Shown: positions 28,735 through 42,915, counted from the stretch's first letter. The stretch: DNA of 64,000 nt from Kosakonia quasisacchari (GCF_004331415.1 NZ_SJOP01000013.1:62001-126000); one strand, 5' to 3'. Program-made: numbers and translations. Notes: a model not told the origin generated them from the letters alone.

Positions 28735-29229
28735 ATGGTAGATAGCAAGAAGCGCCCTGGCAAAGATCTCGACCGCATCGATCGTAATATTCTGAATGAA
28801 TTGCAAAAAGATGGGCGTATTTCCAACGTCGAGCTTTCTAAACGAGTGGGGCTTTCCCCAACGCCATGCCTTGAGCGTGTGCGCAGGCTGGAAAGACAAG
28901 GGTTTATTCAGGGCTATACGGCGCTGCTGAACCCGCATTATCTGGATGCATCACTTCTGGTATTTGTTGAGATTACTCTGAATCGTGGCGCGCCGGATGT
29001 GTTTGAACAATTCAACTCTGCCGTGCAAAAGCTTGAAGAGATTCAAGAGTGTCATTTGGTTTCAGGCGATTTCGACTACCTGTTGAAGACGCGTGTGCCG
29101 GATATGTCGGCTTATCGCAAACTGTTAGGGGAAACCCTGCTGCGTCTGCCGGGCGTAAACGACACCCGCACATATGTGGTAATGGAAGAAGTCAAACAGA
29201 GCAATCGTCTGGTTATTAAGACGCGCTAA
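28735..29229 (+). CDS. lrp: Leucine-responsive regulatory protein
   Basis: 164 residues, as in E. coli. The ATG at 28735 gives MVDSKKRPGKDLDRIDRN; an upstream in-frame ATG is not used in the family. N-terminal helix-turn-helix (ISNVELSKRVGLSPTPCLERVRRLE, about 28-52) and C-terminal RAM domain that binds leucine and makes octamers (GDFDYLLKTRVPDMSAYRKLL). A feast/famine global regulator of amino acid metabolism, pili and one-carbon genes; serC-aroA and ltaE-like genes in this window have E. coli relatives within or near its network. Confidence 0.98.
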   Translation: MVDSKKRPGKDLDRIDRNILNELQKDGRISNVELSKRVGLSPTPCLERVRRLERQGFIQGYTALLNPHYLDASLLVFVEITLNRGAPDVFEQFNSAVQKLEEIQECHLVSGDFDYLLKTRVPDMSAYRKLLGETLLRLPGVNDTRTYVVMEEVKQSNRLVIKTR

Positions 29230-29285
29230 TACGGAACAGGTGCAAAATCGCTGTTTTTTGATTACACTCCTGTTAATCCATACAG

Positions 29286-29324
29286 CAACAGTGCCGGGGA
29301 GACCCGGCGCTGTTGTCCGTTTTA
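29286..29324 (+). terminator. Strong hairpin after lrp
   Basis: CAACAGTGCCGGG / CCCGGCGCTGTTG, 13 pairs (one G-T) closed by a GAGA (GNRA) loop, followed by TCCGTTTTAG. It lies 56 bases after the lrp stop and 35 before ftsK; likely the lrp terminator, with partial readthrough into ftsK possible as the T run is broken. Confidence 0.65.
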
Positions 29325-29349
29325 GCATCAAGGACCTGGAGAGCCTGTC

Positions 29350-32300
29350 TTGAGCCAGGAATACACCGAAGACAAAGAAGTCACACTGACCAAGTTAAGC
29401 AGCGGGCGTCGACTCCTGGAGGCGTTGCTGATCCTCGTTTCACTTTCTGCCGTCTGGTTAATGGCAGCGCTTCTCAGCTTTAACCCGTCCGATCCCAGTT
29501 GGTCGCAAACGGCCTGGCATGAGCCTATCCATAATATTGGCGGCGTGCCCGGCGCGTGGCTTGCTGATACATTGTTTTTCATTTTTGGCATCATGGCTTA
29601 TACCATCCCGGTGATCATTATCGGCGGCTGCTGGTTTGCGTATCGCCACCGGGCCAGTGAAGACTATATCGACTATTTTGCCGTATCGCTGCGCATGATT
29701 GGCGCGCTGGCGCTGATCCTCACTTCTTGTGGTCTGGCGGCGATTAATGCGGATGACATTTGGTATTTCGCCTCCGGCGGCGTCATTGGCAGCTTGCTAA
29801 GTACCACGCTACAACCCTTGCTGCGTAGCAGTGGCGGTACACTGGCGCTGCTCTGTATCTGGGCCGCCGGTTTGACGCTGTTCACCGGGTGGTCATGGGT
29901 GACCATTGCCGAGAAAATTGGCAGTGTGATTCTCAACATTCTCACTTTCGCCAGTAATCGTACCCGTCGTGATGACACCTGGGTCGATGACGAAGAGTAT
30001 GAAGAGGATGATGAAGATAACGGTGAAATGGACGCTCCGCGTGAATCTCGCCGTACGCGTATTTTGCGTGGTGCACTGGCGCGGCGAAAACGCGTTGCCG
30101 AAAAGTTTGCGAATCCGATGGGGCGCAAAACCGATGAGGCCTTGTTCTCCGGCAAGCGGATGGATGACGATGAAGACGATATTGCTTATAGCGCTCGCGG
30201 TATCCCTGCGGATGCTGATGACGTGTTGTTCTCTGGGCATCGCGCAACTGAATTTGAACAGGAATACGATCCGCTGCTCAATGGCCGCAGTATAACGGCA
30301 CCAGTGGCCGCTGCTGCTGCCGCGACGACTGTCGCTACGCAGGCTTATGCTACGCCTGTTGAGCCAGTTGTGCAGGCACCGCAGGAAATTGAGTGGCCCT
30401 ATGCTCAGCCGCCCGTTCAGCAGGCCGCTGCGTATCAGCCAGCACCAGATGAGCAGAACTCACTCGCATCTTACCAGCCTGTACCAAACCCGTCGGTTTC
30501 ACAGGAAGCTGCATATTCGTCTGCACAAGACGCTGAACCAGAGTGGCAGCAGCCTGTCGCGCAGGATAGTTGGACGCCAGAAGCTTCGGTGATGGCACAG
30601 CCGCAAGAAAACGATGTTTATACGCAGCCGCTACGCGATCCGCTGCCATGGCAGGGTGAACCACAGCCGCAAATCTCCCCGGCGCCAGAATTCGTCGTCG
30701 AACCTGAACCTGTAGTTGAAGAAGTGAAACAGACACGTCCACCGCTCTATTACTTCGAAGAAGTAGAGGAGAAGCGTGCGCGCGAGCGTGAGCAGCTGGC
30801 GGCGTGGTATCAGCCGATTCCTGAGCCCGAAAATATTGAACCGGTTTCGAAGCCAGTTGTACCGGCTATGCCATCGATACCGCCTGTTGAGGCAACCGTT
30901 GCGCCAGTTGCAGCCGGAATACAGCAGGCCGCCAGTAGTGTCACCGTGGCAACAACTGCCGCAGGTCCGATGTTCAGCCTTGCGGCTGGAGGTACACCGC
31001 GTCCGCAGGTGAAAGAGGGGATTGGTCCGCAGCTTCCGCGCCCGAACCGGGTCCGTGTACCAACGCGCCGTGAACTGGCTTCTTATGGCATTAAGCTGCC
31101 GTCTCAGCGGATGGCAGAAGAGCGTGCGCGCGAAGAAGATGAAACGCGCCATCATAACGATCAATTCACGGAAGATGATGCTGATATGCTGCAGCAGGAT
31201 GAACTGGCGCGCCAGTTTGCCGCCACGCAGCACGATCGCTATGGTGATGGATTCCAGCATGAGGCGCCGCAATTCCAGTCGCAGCATGCTGTACCGAGTG
31301 AAGAAGACGCAGAAGAGGCGGAACTGGCGCGTCAGTTCGCTGCATCGCAGCAGCAGCGGTATGCGGGTGAACAACCTGCCGGGACGCAGGCTTTTATGCC
31401 GGAGGACTTTGCGTTCTCACCAATGAAGACACTCATAGATGATGGCCCGAGTGAACCGTTGTTTACGCCGGGTGGGATGCCAGAGCAGGAAATGCTGGCT
31501 GTGCCGCATCATCATCAACAACCGCAACAGCATTATCAGCAGCCAGCTCACCAACCTGTTGCACAGCCGCAGCAGTATCAGCAGTCGGTGCATCAATCTG
31601 TTGTACAGCCGCAGCAGTATCAGCAGCCAGTGCATCAACCTGTTGTACAGCCGCAGCAGTATCAACAGCCGGTGCATCAACCTGCTGCACAGCCGCAGCA
31701 GTATCAGCAGTCTGCGCATCAACCTGCTGCACAACCACAGCAGTATCAGCAGCCAGTGCAACAACCTACTGCACAGCCGCAAGAGAGCCTGATTCACCCG
31801 CTGCTAATGCGTAATGGCGACAGTCGCCCGATGCAAAAACCAACGACACCGTTGCCGTCGTTGGATTTGCTGACGCAGCCGCCAGCGGAAGTCGAACCGG
31901 TAGACACGTTTGCGCTGGAACAGATGGCGCGTCTGGTGGAAGCTCGACTGGCGGATTTCCGCATCAAAGCTGATGTGGTCAATTATTCTCCAGGCCCGGT
32001 TATCACCCGTTTTGAGTTGAATCTCGCCCCGGGTGTGAAAGCTGCGCGTATTTCGAACCTTTCCCGCGATTTGGCGCGTTCGTTGTCGACCGTTGCGGTG
32101 CGCGTGGTGGAAGTTATTCCGGGTAAACCGTACGTTGGTCTGGAACTGCCGAACAAGAAACGGCAAACCGTTTACCTGCGTGAAGTCTTGGACTGCGTGA
32201 AATTCCGCGAAAACCCGTCGCCGCTGACTGTAGTGCTGGGGAAAGATATCGCGGGCGATCCGGTAATCGCCGACCTGGCGAAGATGCCGCACCTGTTGGT

Positions 32301-33330
32301 TGCGGGTACGACCGGTTCCGGTAAATCGGTGGGCGTGAATGCCATGATCCTCAGCATGCTGTATAAAGCGACGCCGGAAGAGGTGCGCTTTATCATGATC
32401 GACCCGAAAATGCTCGAGTTGTCAGTGTATGAAGGGATTCCGCACCTGCTTACTGAAGTCGTCACTGACATGAAAGACGCTGCTAACGCCTTGCGCTGGA
32501 GCGTCAACGAAATGGAGCGTCGCTACAAGCTGATGTCGGCGCTCGGAGTGCGAAATCTGGCGGGCTACAACGAGAAGATCGCTGAAGCAGCACGAATGGG
32601 CCGCCCGATCCCGGATCCTTACTGGAAACCCGGTGATAGCATGGATGTCGAGCATCCGGTGCTGGAAAAACTGCCGTATATAGTAGTACTGGTGGATGAA
32701 TTCGCCGATTTGATGATGACCGTCGGTAAGAAAGTGGAAGAGTTGATTGCGCGTCTGGCGCAAAAAGCGCGCGCCGCCGGGATTCATCTGGTGCTGGCGA
32801 CTCAGCGTCCATCTGTGGATGTCATTACTGGCCTAATTAAAGCCAACATCCCGACACGTATCGCTTTTACCGTTTCGAGCAAAATTGACTCGCGCACCAT
32901 CCTCGATCAGAGCGGTGCAGAATCGCTACTGGGAATGGGGGATATGCTCTATTCCGGCCCGAACTCGACCTCTGCGCCGGTGCGTGTACATGGTGCATTC
33001 GTTCGCGACCAGGAAGTGCACGCCGTTGTGCAGGACTGGAAAGCGCGCGGGCGTCCACAGTATGTCGATGGCATTACCTCGGATAGCGAAAGCGAAGGTG
33101 GTGCAGGTGGCGGTTTTGAGGGAGGAGAAGAGCTGGATCCGTTATTCGATCAGGCTGTTAATTTCGTGACCGAAAAACGTAAAGCCTCAATCTCCGGCGT
33201 ACAGCGCCAATTCCGTATCGGCTATAACCGCGCGGCGCGCATCATCGAGCAGATGGAAGCCCAGGGAATCGTCAGCGAACAAGGACATAACGGAAACCGT
33301 GAAGTGCTGGCTCCGCCGCCGTTTGACTGA
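29350..33330 (+). CDS. ftsK: DNA translocase and divisome protein FtsK
   Basis: 1326 residues (E. coli 1329) from a TTG start (TTG AGC CAG GAA), the same unusual codon as in E. coli. N-terminal domain with four membrane helices (about 25-210) needed for septation; a very long proline/glutamine-rich linker (about 210-820); then the motor with Walker A GTTGSGKS (986-993) and Walker [12 protein letters not shown]; and the C-terminal winged-helix gamma domain ([19 protein letters not shown]) that reads KOPS and activates XerCD at dif. The linker contains six tandem 14-residue repeats (31534-31785) and a duplicated ELARQFAA motif. The motor is nearly invariant while the linker drifts. Confidence 0.97.
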   Translation: MSQEYTEDKEVTLTKLSSGRRLLEALLILVSLSAVWLMAALLSFNPSDPSWSQTAWHEPIHNIGGVPGAWLADTLFFIFGIMAYTIPVIIIGGCWFAYRHRASEDYIDYFAVSLRMIGALALILTSCGLAAINADDIWYFASGGVIGSLLSTTLQPLLRSSGGTLALLCIWAAGLTLFTGWSWVTIAEKIGSVILNILTFASNRTRRDDTWVDDEEYEEDDEDNGEMDAPRESRRTRILRGALARRKRVAEKFANPMGRKTDEALFSGKRMDDDEDDIAYSARGIPADADDVLFSGHRATEFEQEYDPLLNGRSITAPVAAAAAATTVATQAYATPVEPVVQAPQEIEWPYAQPPVQQAAAYQPAPDEQNSLASYQPVPNPSVSQEAAYSSAQDAEPEWQQPVAQDSWTPEASVMAQPQENDVYTQPLRDPLPWQGEPQPQISPAPEFVVEPEPVVEEVKQTRPPLYYFEEVEEKRAREREQLAAWYQPIPEPENIEPVSKPVVPAMPSIPPVEATVAPVAAGIQQAASSVTVATTAAGPMFSLAAGGTPRPQVKEGIGPQLPRPNRVRVPTRRELASYGIKLPSQRMAEERAREEDETRHHNDQFTEDDADMLQQDELARQFAATQHDRYGDGFQHEAPQFQSQHAVPSEEDAEEAELARQFAASQQQRYAGEQPAGTQAFMPEDFAFSPMKTLIDDGPSEPLFTPGGMPEQEMLAVPHHHQQPQQHYQQPAHQPVAQPQQYQQSVHQSVVQPQQYQQPVHQPVVQPQQYQQPVHQPAAQPQQYQQSAHQPAAQPQQYQQPVQQPTAQPQESLIHPLLMRNGDSRPMQKPTTPLPSLDLLTQPPAEVEPVDTFALEQMARLVEARLADFRIKADVVNYSPGPVITRFELNLAPGVKAARISNLSRDLARSLSTVAVRVVEVIPGKPYVGLELPNKKRQTVYLREVLDCVKFRENPSPLTVVLGKDIAGDPVIADLAKMPHLLVAGTTGSGKSVGVNAMILSMLYKATPEEVRFIMIDPKMLELSVYEGIPHLLTEVVTDMKDAANALRWSVNEMERRYKLMSALGVRNLAGYNEKIAEAARMGRPIPDPYWKPGDSMDVEHPVLEKLPYIVVLVDEFADLMMTVGKKVEELIARLAQKARAAGIHLVLATQRPSVDVITGLIKANIPTRIAFTVSSKIDSRTILDQSGAESLLGMGDMLYSGPNSTSAPVRVHGAFVRDQEVHAVVQDWKARGRPQYVDGITSDSESEGGAGGGFEGGEELDPLFDQAVNFVTEKRKASISGVQRQFRIGYNRAARIIEQMEAQGIVSEQGHNGNREVLAPPPFD
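31534..31785 (+). repeat. Six tandem 42-bp repeats in the ftsK linker
   Basis: Six consecutive units of 14 codons, consensus [14 protein letters not shown]; the last ends PQE. Units differ by a few bases each, with 3 and 4 closest. In-frame, so copy number can change without breaking ftsK. Confidence 0.9.
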
Positions 33331-33413
33331 TTGCAAAGATGTGTAACGCAATAGAAATTCAGTCTTTTCTTCTGTTGCTCCTGGTACTCGGTGCTTAGAG
33401 TGACAGAAGTATT

Positions 33414-33428
33414 CTCCCGCGTCGGGAG
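33414..33428 (+). promoter_or_regulatory. Small leader hairpin before lolA
   Basis: CTCCCG-cgt-CGGGAG, a 6-bp stem 21 bases upstream of the lolA ATG, without a T run. Could be a leader structure or remnant ftsK terminator. Confidence 0.3.
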
Positions 33429-33449
33429 TGACGTATTTAAGGAACAGCA

Positions 33450-34061
33450 ATGAAAAAAGTCGCTTTGGTTTGTGCATTAATGGGTAGTCTGTTGGTCAGC
33501 AATGTGTGGGCTGATGCTTCCAGCGACCTGAAAAGCCGTCTCGATAAGGTCAGCAGCTTTCATGCTACCTTCACTCAAAAAGTGACCGATAGCAGCGGCG
33601 CTGCGGTGCAGGAAGGTCAGGGCGATCTGTGGGTGAAACGCCCGAATCTGTTCAACTGGCATATGACCCAGCCGGATGAAAGTGTGCTGGTGTCGGATGG
33701 TAAAACGCTGTGGTTTTATAACCCCTTTGTTGAGCAGGCAACAGCAACCTGGCTGAAAGACGCCACGGGTAACACGCCGTTTATGCTGATTGCCCGTAAT
33801 CAGGCAAGCGACTGGCAGCAGTACAATATTGAGCAGAAGGGTGATGACTTCGTTCTGACGCCGAAAGGCAACAACGGTAACCTGAAGCAGTTCACCATCA
33901 ATGTAGGGCGTGATGGCACTATCCATCAATTTAGCGCCATTGAGCAGGACGATCAGCGCAGCAGCTATCAGTTGAAATCACAGCAAAACGGCACCGTTGA
34001 TGCGTCTAAATTTACCTTTACCCCGCCGAAGGGCGTAACGGTTGACGATCAGCGCAAGTAA
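33450..34061 (+). CDS. lolA: Outer-membrane lipoprotein carrier LolA
   Basis: 203 residues, as in E. coli. Cleavable signal peptide [21 protein letters not shown] (21 residues) before [10 protein letters not shown]. The mature protein is the open beta-barrel chaperone that takes lipoproteins from LolCDE across the periplasm to LolB. Typical landmarks: [31 protein letters not shown] with the conserved arginine that closes the lid, and [16 protein letters not shown]. Essential. Followed by rarA after 9 bases, so the two are an operon. Confidence 0.97.
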   Translation: MKKVALVCALMGSLLVSNVWADASSDLKSRLDKVSSFHATFTQKVTDSSGAAVQEGQGDLWVKRPNLFNWHMTQPDESVLVSDGKTLWFYNPFVEQATATWLKDATGNTPFMLIARNQASDWQQYNIEQKGDDFVLTPKGNNGNLKQFTINVGRDGTIHQFSAIEQDDQRSSYQLKSQQNGTVDASKFTFTPPKGVTVDDQRK

Positions 34062-34070
34062 GAGGCGTGC

Positions 34071-36798
<2,728 letters not shown>

Positions 36799-36824
36799 TC
36801 TGCTTGCAGTTAATGTTAATTCTG

Positions 36825-36851
36825 AAAGCGCCTGCGGGCGCTTTTTTATTG
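36825..36851 (+). terminator. Terminator of serS
   Basis: AAAGCGCC / GGCGCTTT stem with a 4-base loop, followed by TTTTATTG, 26 bases after the serS stop. Confidence 0.88.
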
Positions 36852-37358
36852 CTGATTTAAAACCAGACGCCGTGAGTGTGCTCAGCTCTTTGCCTTGCTG
36901 TCTCTGGGTTTACAGCTAACGAACGGGTAAGACTTTCTTCCAGGGCTTTTAGTACGCACTTTAAAGTCGTTATCTATATCGTCTGCTTTGCAGGTCGTTT
37001 TTTACTGATAAAAGAAAAGCGGCGTCTTGTAGATGTATGCAGCTAGCACCTGGTTTTGGATCAAAATTTCATAGCTCTGCCAGAAGTACTTTTAGAGTTT
37101 TTGGCGCGCCCTTTCGGGACAAAATCATTACAGCCTGCTGTGCAGGTGAATAATTTTACCTCACCTTTTCCGCGTCTGTTTCAGTCTTTTTGTTCCGGTA
37201 TTCATCATGAATTTTTTCGACCGACAATTCCGTTTATTTGCAAAAATATTCTTTCATTATCAATAGGGTGAATCGTATCGTCCTTTGTTAAGCCCAATGC
37301 TGGATAAGTTTTACGAATCGTCGAGGTGCAAAATATGTCAGCGTCTAAAATCCGTGGA

Positions 37359-37386
37359 TTGACAATGTTCTTACCGGTGGCATGAT
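37359..37386 (+). promoter_or_regulatory. Likely ycaD promoter
   Basis: Consensus -35 TTGACA (37359-37364), 16-base spacer, CATGAT (37381-37386, 4 of 6). Predicts a start near 37393, 30 bases ahead of the ycaD ATG. Confidence 0.4.
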
Positions 37387-37422
37387 GCGCACGCAAACTG
37401 AACTTCCTCACGGTTTTTACCC

Positions 37423-38571
37423 ATGTCCATCTATACCCGGCCAGTGCTGCTATTGCTCTGTGGCTTAATGCTGTTGACGCTGGCGATCGCGACGCTAAAT
37501 ACGCTCGTGCCGCTCTGGCTCACCCACGAAAATTTACCGACCTGGCAGGTGGGGATGGTGGGTTCTTCCTATTTCACTGGCAACTTGCTGGGTACGTTAC
37601 TGACCGGGCGTTTAATTCGCCGTCTGGGTTTTAACCGCAGTTATTATCTTGCTTCGCTGATTTTTGCCGCAGGCTGTGTTGGTCTGGGGTTGATGATTGG
37701 CTTCTGGAGCTGGATGGTTTGGCGCTTCGTCGCTGGCGTGGGCTGTGCGATGATTTGGGTAGTTGTGGAAAGCGCCTTAATGTGTAGCGGCACATCGCGC
37801 AATCGTGGGCGCTTGTTGGCAGCCTATATGATGGTTTACTACGTCGGCACAGTGCTTGGCCAGGTAATGGTCAGTAAATTACCGACAGATCTGATGAGTG
37901 TGCTACCGTGGACGACTGCGCTGGTGTTGGCGGCGATCCTGCCGCTACTATTTACCCGCATTGTCAACCAGCAGAGCGAAGAACAGGCTCCGACCTCGGT
38001 ATGGCCGATGTTGCGTCTGCGCCATGCTCGCCTGGGCGTGAATGGCTGTATTATCTCCGGGATCATCCTTGGTTCGCTGTACGGCTTGATGCCGCTTTAT
38101 CTTTCCCACCAGGGGATTAGCGATTCAGGCATTGGTTTCTGGATGGCGCTGATGGTCAGCGCCGGTATCGTAGGTCAGTGGCCGGTTGGTCGGCTGGCAG
38201 ATCGTTTTGGTCGTCTGCTGGTGCTGCGTGTGCAGGTGTTTGTCGTGATCGTGGGCTGTTTTGCGATGTTGAGCAATGCAGCCATGGCACCCGCGCTTTT
38301 TGTGCTCGGGACGGCGGGTTTTACCCTTTACCCGGTGGCGATGGCATGGGCCTGTGAGAAAGTGGAACATCATCAACTGGTGGCAATGAACCAGGCGCTG
38401 CTATTGAGTTACACTATTGGCAGCCTGCTTGGTCCGACGCTGACCGCAATGCTGATGCAAAGTTATTCAGATAGCTTGCTGTTTATCATGATTGCTGGTG
38501 TGTCGTTTATCTATCTGGTGATGCTGATGCGCAAAGCAGGACATCATCCAACGCCAGTGGCACACGCCTGA
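37423..38571 (+). CDS. ycaD: YcaD, major facilitator superfamily transporter
   Basis: 382 residues, as in E. coli YcaD, with 12 predicted membrane helices. MFS motifs: [13 protein letters not shown] between helices 2 and 3 and [16 protein letters not shown] in the second half. Conserved [29 protein letters not shown]. Substrate unknown. It stands alone; downstream it meets pflA head-on across a shared terminator, whereas E. coli K-12 has ycaM, ycaN and ycaK in between. Confidence 0.94.
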   Translation: MSIYTRPVLLLLCGLMLLTLAIATLNTLVPLWLTHENLPTWQVGMVGSSYFTGNLLGTLLTGRLIRRLGFNRSYYLASLIFAAGCVGLGLMIGFWSWMVWRFVAGVGCAMIWVVVESALMCSGTSRNRGRLLAAYMMVYYVGTVLGQVMVSKLPTDLMSVLPWTTALVLAAILPLLFTRIVNQQSEEQAPTSVWPMLRLRHARLGVNGCIISGIILGSLYGLMPLYLSHQGISDSGIGFWMALMVSAGIVGQWPVGRLADRFGRLLVLRVQVFVVIVGCFAMLSNAAMAPALFVLGTAGFTLYPVAMAWACEKVEHHQLVAMNQALLLSYTIGSLLGPTLTAMLMQSYSDSLLFIMIAGVSFIYLVMLMRKAGHHPTPVAHA

Positions 38572-38741
38572 TGTATACCGTTTGACAAGTCAAAATGAGT
38601 TTTTATAAAAGTGATGGTTTGTCCCTGTAGAGGCTACTGAAACCTTAAAAAGGTGCCAGACGTTTGCTGAGTTTAAATCCTGGTAGCGCTAAAACGGAGA
38701 TCTCACTTCCTTTGCTGAAGGTCGCTCCCCTGGTTAGCAAT

Positions 38742-38774
38742 AAAAAAGCCACAACGGTGCGTTGTGGCTTTTTT
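38742..38774. terminator. Bidirectional terminator between ycaD and pflA
   Basis: AAAAAAGCCACAAC / GTTGTGGCTTTTTT: 14-bp stem, 5-base loop, symmetric A and T runs, so it works in both directions. It is 14 bases from the pflA stop, much closer than to ycaD, and mainly serves pflA. Confidence 0.9.
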
Positions 38775-38788
38775 GTCTCAGAGAGGGC

Positions 38789-39529
38789 TCAGTACATCAC
38801 TTTGTGACCGTACTGTTCCAGGATACCTTTAACGCGCTCCATCGTCTCTTTTTTCGGCGGGTGAATACCGTCCAGCTTGTACTCTTCACCCATCGCCACC
38901 CATTTATGTTTACCGAGCTCGTGATAGGGAAGGAGTTCGATTTTCTCGACGTTGCCCATGTCGCGGGTAAATTCACCAAGGCGGTGTGCAGAATCGTCAT
39001 CGTCAGACCAGCCGGGCACAACGACGTAACGGATCCATACGTTGATATTTTTCTTCGATAAATACTGGGCGAATTCAAGGGTTCGATGATTGGATACGCC
39101 TACCAGATTCTGATGGATCTCATCGTTCATTTGCTTCAGATCGAGCATCACCAAATCGGTAACTTCCAGCAATTCATCAATCACCGGATCGTAACGGCGC
39201 ACAAAGCCGTTGGTATCGAGGCAGGTGTGGATGCTCTCTTTTTTACAGGCGCGAAACCAGTCGCGAACGAATTCCGCCTGCAAGATTGCTTCCCCACCGG
39301 ATGCCGTTACGCCACCGCCGGAGGCGTTCATAAAGTGCCGATAGGTAACGACGTCTTTCATCAGTTCTTCAACGGTGATCTCTTTGCCACCGTGTGTATC
39401 CCATGTATCGCGGTTATGGCAATACAGGCAGCGCATCAGGCAGCCCTGGAAGAAGGTGATGAAACGGATGCCCGGGCCGTCGACCGTGCCGCAGGATTCA
39501 AAGGAGTGGATGCGACCAATAACTGACAT
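38789..39529 (-). CDS. pflA: Pyruvate formate-lyase activating enzyme
   Basis: 246 residues, as in E. coli, starting [12 protein letters not shown]. Radical SAM enzyme: the cluster cysteines are C30-x3-C34-x2-C37 ([11 protein letters not shown]). It abstracts a hydrogen from the active-site glycine of PflB using SAM and a [4Fe-4S] cluster. Other landmarks: [14 protein letters not shown] and the C-terminal KDEF-type region [10 protein letters not shown]. Located 194 bases after pflB on the same strand; a terminator lies between, so its expression partly has its own source. Confidence 0.98.
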   Translation of the reverse strand: MSVIGRIHSFESCGTVDGPGIRFITFFQGCLMRCLYCHNRDTWDTHGGKEITVEELMKDVVTYRHFMNASGGGVTASGGEAILQAEFVRDWFRACKKESIHTCLDTNGFVRRYDPVIDELLEVTDLVMLDLKQMNDEIHQNLVGVSNHRTLEFAQYLSKKNINVWIRYVVVPGWSDDDDSAHRLGEFTRDMGNVEKIELLPYHELGKHKWVAMGEEYKLDGIHPPKKETMERVKGILEQYGHKVMY

Positions 39530-39657
39530 TGCGGTGTTTTCTCCAGATGTGGCCCATCCGGGGCCTGTGTCTGCGCAGTTTAATTCCTTCTGCGCTAAGT
39601 CTGTTTTGGCAGACATCCAGCAAGTATAGATGGCTGACGAAGCACACTTCAGGCGTT

Positions 39658-39690
39658 AAAAAGGCCCCACAGTCGTGGAGCCTTTATTAT
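39658..39690 (-). terminator. Terminator of focA-pflB
   Basis: On the minus strand AAGGCTCCAC-gact-GTGGGGCCTT with TTTTT after it; one mismatched pair in the stem. Confidence 0.75.
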
Positions 39691-39723
39691 ACGCTTATTA
39701 CTGCGTAGTTTCAGTCAATACCA

Positions 39724-42006
39724 TTACATGGTCTGAGTGAAAGTACGAGTAATAACATCCTGCTGCTGTTCTTTAGTCAGGGAGTTAAAACGCACGGCAT
39801 AACCGGAAACACGGATGGTCAACTGCGGATATTTTTCCGGGTTTTCCATCGCGTCGAGCAGCATTTCGCGGTTCATTACGTTCACGTTCAGGTGCTGACC
39901 ACCTTCGATGGACGCTTCGTGGTGGAAGTAACCATCCATCAGACCCGCCAGGTTGGTTTTACGTACTTCGTCGTCTTTACCCAGCGCGTTCGGCACGATA
40001 GAGAAGGTGTAAGAGATACCATCTTTAGCGTAAGCGAACGGCAGTTTAGCGACGGAAGTCAGAGAGGCAACAGCACCTTTCTGGTCACGACCGTGCATCG
40101 GGTTAGCACCCGGTCCGAACGGAGCACCAGCGCGACGACCATCCGGGGTATTACCCGTTTTCTTACCGTACACAACGTTAGAAGTGATGGTCAGAACAGA
40201 CTGAGTCGGGATAGCGTTGCGGTAAGTGGTCAGTTTCTGAATTTTCTTCATGAAACGTTCAACCAGGTCAACCGCCATATCATCAACGCGAGCGTCGTTG
40301 TTACCAAACTGCGGATATTCGCCTTCGATTTCGAAGTCGATAGCCAGACCGTCTTCATCACGAATCGGTTTAACTTTCGCGTATTTGATAGCAGACAGGG
40401 AGTCAGCCGCTACGGACAGGCCAGCGATACCGCAAGCCATGGTACGGATAACGTCACGATCGTGCAGCGCCATCAATGAAGCTTCGTAGCTGTATTTGTC
40501 GTGCATGTAGTGGATGACGTTCAGTGCGGTGACGTACTGTTTAGCCAGCCAATCCATGAAGTGATCCATACGTTCCATCACTTCGTCGAACTTCAGAACG
40601 TCGCCTTTGATAGGTTCAGATTTCGGACCTACCTGCATTTTCAGTTTTTCATCAACGCCGCCGTTGATGGCGTACAGCATGGTTTTCGCCAGGTTAGCAC
40701 GCGCACCGAAGAACTGCATTTGTTTACCCACAACCATCGGGCTTACGCAGCATGCAATCGCGTAGTCATCGTTGTTGAAGTCCGGGCGCATCAAGTCATC
40801 ATTCTCGTACTGCAGAGAAGAAGTATCGATGGAGACTTTTGCAGCGAATTTTTTGAAGTTCAGCGGCAGTTTTTCAGACCACAGAACAGTGATGTTCGGT
40901 TCCGGAGACGGGCCCATGGTGTACAGGGTGTTCAGGAAACGGAAGCTGTTTTTGGAAACCAGTGTACGGCCATCAACGCCCATACCACCGATAGATTCAG
41001 TTGCCCAAATCGGGTCACCAGAGAACAGTTCATCATATTCAGGTGTACGCAGGAAGCGAACCATACGCAGTTTCATGACCAGGTGGTCAATCATTTCCTG
41101 AGCGTCTTTCTCAGTGATTTTGCCTGCTTTCAGGTCACGTTCGATGTACACGTCCAGGAAGGTGGATACGCGACCGAAGGACATTGCAGCGCCGTTTTGA
41201 GACTTAACAGCGGCCAGGTAACCGAAGTAGGTCCACTGGATTGCTTCCTGAGCGTTGGTAGCCGGAGCAGAGATATCACAGCCATATTTTGCCGCCATCT
41301 CTTTGATCTGACCTAGTGCGCGATGCTGTTCAGCAATTTCTTCACGCAGACGGATAGTTGCTTCCAGGTTTACGCCATTTTCCATGTCAGATTGCAGAGA
41401 CAGGAACTGAGCGTATTTGTCTTTCATCAGATAGTCGATACCGTACAGCGCAACGCGACGGTAGTCACCGATGATACGACCGCGGCCGTAAGCATCCGGC
41501 AGACCGGTCAGAACGCCGGATTTACGGCAGTTCAGAATGTCTTTGGTGTAAACATCGAATACACCCTGGTTATGGGTTTTGCGGTATTCGGTGAAGATTT
41601 TTTTAAGTTGCGGATCCAGCTCGCGGTTGTACGCTTTGCAGGAGCTTTCAACCATTTTGATGCCGCCGAACGGGATGATTGCGCGTTTCAGCGGAGCTTC
41701 AGTCTGCAGACCAACAATTTTCTCTAACGCTTTATTGATGTAACCAGCGTCGTGAGATGTGATGGTTGAGGCAACGGAGGTGTCAAAATCAACTGGCGCG
41801 TGGGTGCGGTTTTCCAGTTTAACGCCTTCCATGACTTTGTCCCACAGTTTGGTGGTCGCGTCAGTAGCGCCAGCCAGGAAGGACTCATCGCCTTCGTACG
41901 GGGTGTAGTTTTTCTGGATAAAGTCACGTACGTTTACTGCGTTTTGCCAATCGCCTTTTACAAAACCTTCCCAGGCTGTGGCTAATTTTTCATTAAGCTC
42001 GGACAT
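39724..42006 (-). CDS. pflB: Pyruvate formate-lyase
   Basis: 760 residues, as in E. coli. Anaerobically cleaves pyruvate with CoA to acetyl-CoA and formate by a glycyl radical mechanism. The two active-site cysteines are adjacent in [11 protein letters not shown], and the radical glycine is in [11 protein letters not shown] near the C-terminus. Homodimer, cytoplasmic, and irreversibly cut by oxygen at that glycine. Strong AAGGTAGGTG ribosome site. Codon choice is highly biased, as for an abundant protein. Follows focA by 51 bases in one operon. Confidence 0.99.
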   Translation of the reverse strand: MSELNEKLATAWEGFVKGDWQNAVNVRDFIQKNYTPYEGDESFLAGATDATTKLWDKVMEGVKLENRTHAPVDFDTSVASTITSHDAGYINKALEKIVGLQTEAPLKRAIIPFGGIKMVESSCKAYNRELDPQLKKIFTEYRKTHNQGVFDVYTKDILNCRKSGVLTGLPDAYGRGRIIGDYRRVALYGIDYLMKDKYAQFLSLQSDMENGVNLEATIRLREEIAEQHRALGQIKEMAAKYGCDISAPATNAQEAIQWTYFGYLAAVKSQNGAAMSFGRVSTFLDVYIERDLKAGKITEKDAQEMIDHLVMKLRMVRFLRTPEYDELFSGDPIWATESIGGMGVDGRTLVSKNSFRFLNTLYTMGPSPEPNITVLWSEKLPLNFKKFAAKVSIDTSSLQYENDDLMRPDFNNDDYAIACCVSPMVVGKQMQFFGARANLAKTMLYAINGGVDEKLKMQVGPKSEPIKGDVLKFDEVMERMDHFMDWLAKQYVTALNVIHYMHDKYSYEASLMALHDRDVIRTMACGIAGLSVAADSLSAIKYAKVKPIRDEDGLAIDFEIEGEYPQFGNNDARVDDMAVDLVERFMKKIQKLTTYRNAIPTQSVLTITSNVVYGKKTGNTPDGRRAGAPFGPGANPMHGRDQKGAVASLTSVAKLPFAYAKDGISYTFSIVPNALGKDDEVRKTNLAGLMDGYFHHEASIEGGQHLNVNVMNREMLLDAMENPEKYPQLTIRVSGYAVRFNSLTKEQQQDVITRTFTQTM

Positions 42007-42057
42007 GTAACACCTACCTTCTTAAGTGGATTTTTTATTTACTGCCTGAAACAACCA

Positions 42058-42915
42058 TTAATGATGGTCGTTGCCACGCAGGTAAATGACCCAGTATGTC
42101 AACCCGACTAATAATCCTCCACCAATGATATTCCCGATTGTTACAGGGATCAGGTTATCAGTGATGAAATTCATAATGGTCAGGTGAGAGAAACTTTCCG
42201 GGCTGGAACCAACTGCGGTCCAGAACTCCGGGCTTGCAAAGTTGCGGATTACAATACCCATCGGGATCATAAACATATTCGCAATGCTGTGCTCAAAACC
42301 GCTGGCAACAAACATCGCCACCGGCAGAACCATAATCATGGCTTTGTCCATCAGACTGCGGCCGGAATAACTCATCCACACGGCCATGCAAACCATCAGG
42401 TTAGCCAGAATGCCAAGCGCAACGGCTTCAATAAATGTGTGGTGTACTTTATGGTCTGCGGTTTGTAGCACGTTTAAACCCCAGCCACCGTTGGCGACCA
42501 TATGCTCGCCAGATAACCACATTAACAGCACAAACAGCAGCGCACCTACCAGGTTGCCGACATAGACGTTAATCCAGTTACGGGCCAGTTGCCCCCAAGT
42601 GATACGCCCACTCGCTTTCGCTACGACAATCAGTACGGTTGAAGTGAAGAGATCCGCACCACAGATAATGCAAAGAATCAGCCCCAATGAGAAGCAGATA
42701 CCACCGATCAGTTTAGCAATACCGTACGGCATTGCGCCGGTACCTGTGGTGGCGGTGATGTAGAAAACGAAAGCAATGGAGATAAACACACCTGCGGTAA
42801 TCGCAAGATAGAAAGTCTTAAGCGGATGTTTAGTCGCTTTATAGACACCAGCTTCTTCGGCAACTTTGGCCATCTCGGCTGGAAGAATAAGATCAAAAGG
42901 GTTGTCAGCTTTCAC
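42058..42915 (-). CDS. focA: FocA formate channel
   Basis: 285 residues from a GTG start (VKADNPFDLILP), the length of E. coli FocA; longer reading upstream is unlikely. A pentameric formate-nitrite transporter family channel with six helices and two broken ones. Family motifs: GADLFTSTVLIV (TM3 region), GNLVGALLFV, ASGFEHSIANMF (histidine of the gate) and GNIIGGGLLVGLTYW. Exports or imports formate depending on pH, and its N-terminus interacts with PflB, the next gene. Confidence 0.97.
   Translation of the reverse strand: MKADNPFDLILPAEMAKVAEEAGVYKATKHPLKTFYLAITAGVFISIAFVFYITATTGTGAMPYGIAKLIGGICFSLGLILCIICGADLFTSTVLIVVAKASGRITWGQLARNWINVYVGNLVGALLFVLLMWLSGEHMVANGGWGLNVLQTADHKVHHTFIEAVALGILANLMVCMAVWMSYSGRSLMDKAMIMVLPVAMFVASGFEHSIANMFMIPMGIVIRNFASPEFWTAVGSSPESFSHLTIMNFITDNLIPVTIGNIIGGGLLVGLTYWVIYLRGNDHH

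Larger units (their letters stand above)
36799..37422. other. Gene-free stretch between serS and ycaD
   Basis: 624 bases including the serS terminator. E. coli K-12 has dmsABC and ycaC here. Composition is noticeably more AT-rich than the genes. A GTG-start frame on the minus strand (37205-37411, 68 codons) is open but has no recognisable relative and no clear ribosome site. Inverted repeats near 37130-37175 (CCTGC-tgt-GCAGG; AGGTGA / TCACCT) could form stem-loops. Either a decayed gene or a regulatory/sRNA region; nothing firm. Confidence 0.4.

Noticed and set aside
29969..30742. Overlapping frames in the FtsK linker as small genes
   Set aside because: Low-complexity linker; all lie within ftsK and lack starts with ribosome sites.
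31417..31797. Long open frames on the minus strand and in a second plus frame over the ftsK repeats
   Set aside because: They are by-products of the 42-bp repeat and ftsK codon bias; their sequence is low-complexity and inside a well-supported gene.
37205..37411. 68-codon GTG-start gene upstream of ycaD
   Set aside because: No recognisable relative or ribosome site, and it overlaps the likely ycaD promoter. Kept only as part of the unexplained gap.
40501..41316. 271-codon open frame opposite pflB
   Set aside because: Same effect of codon bias in a highly expressed gene; no independent support.
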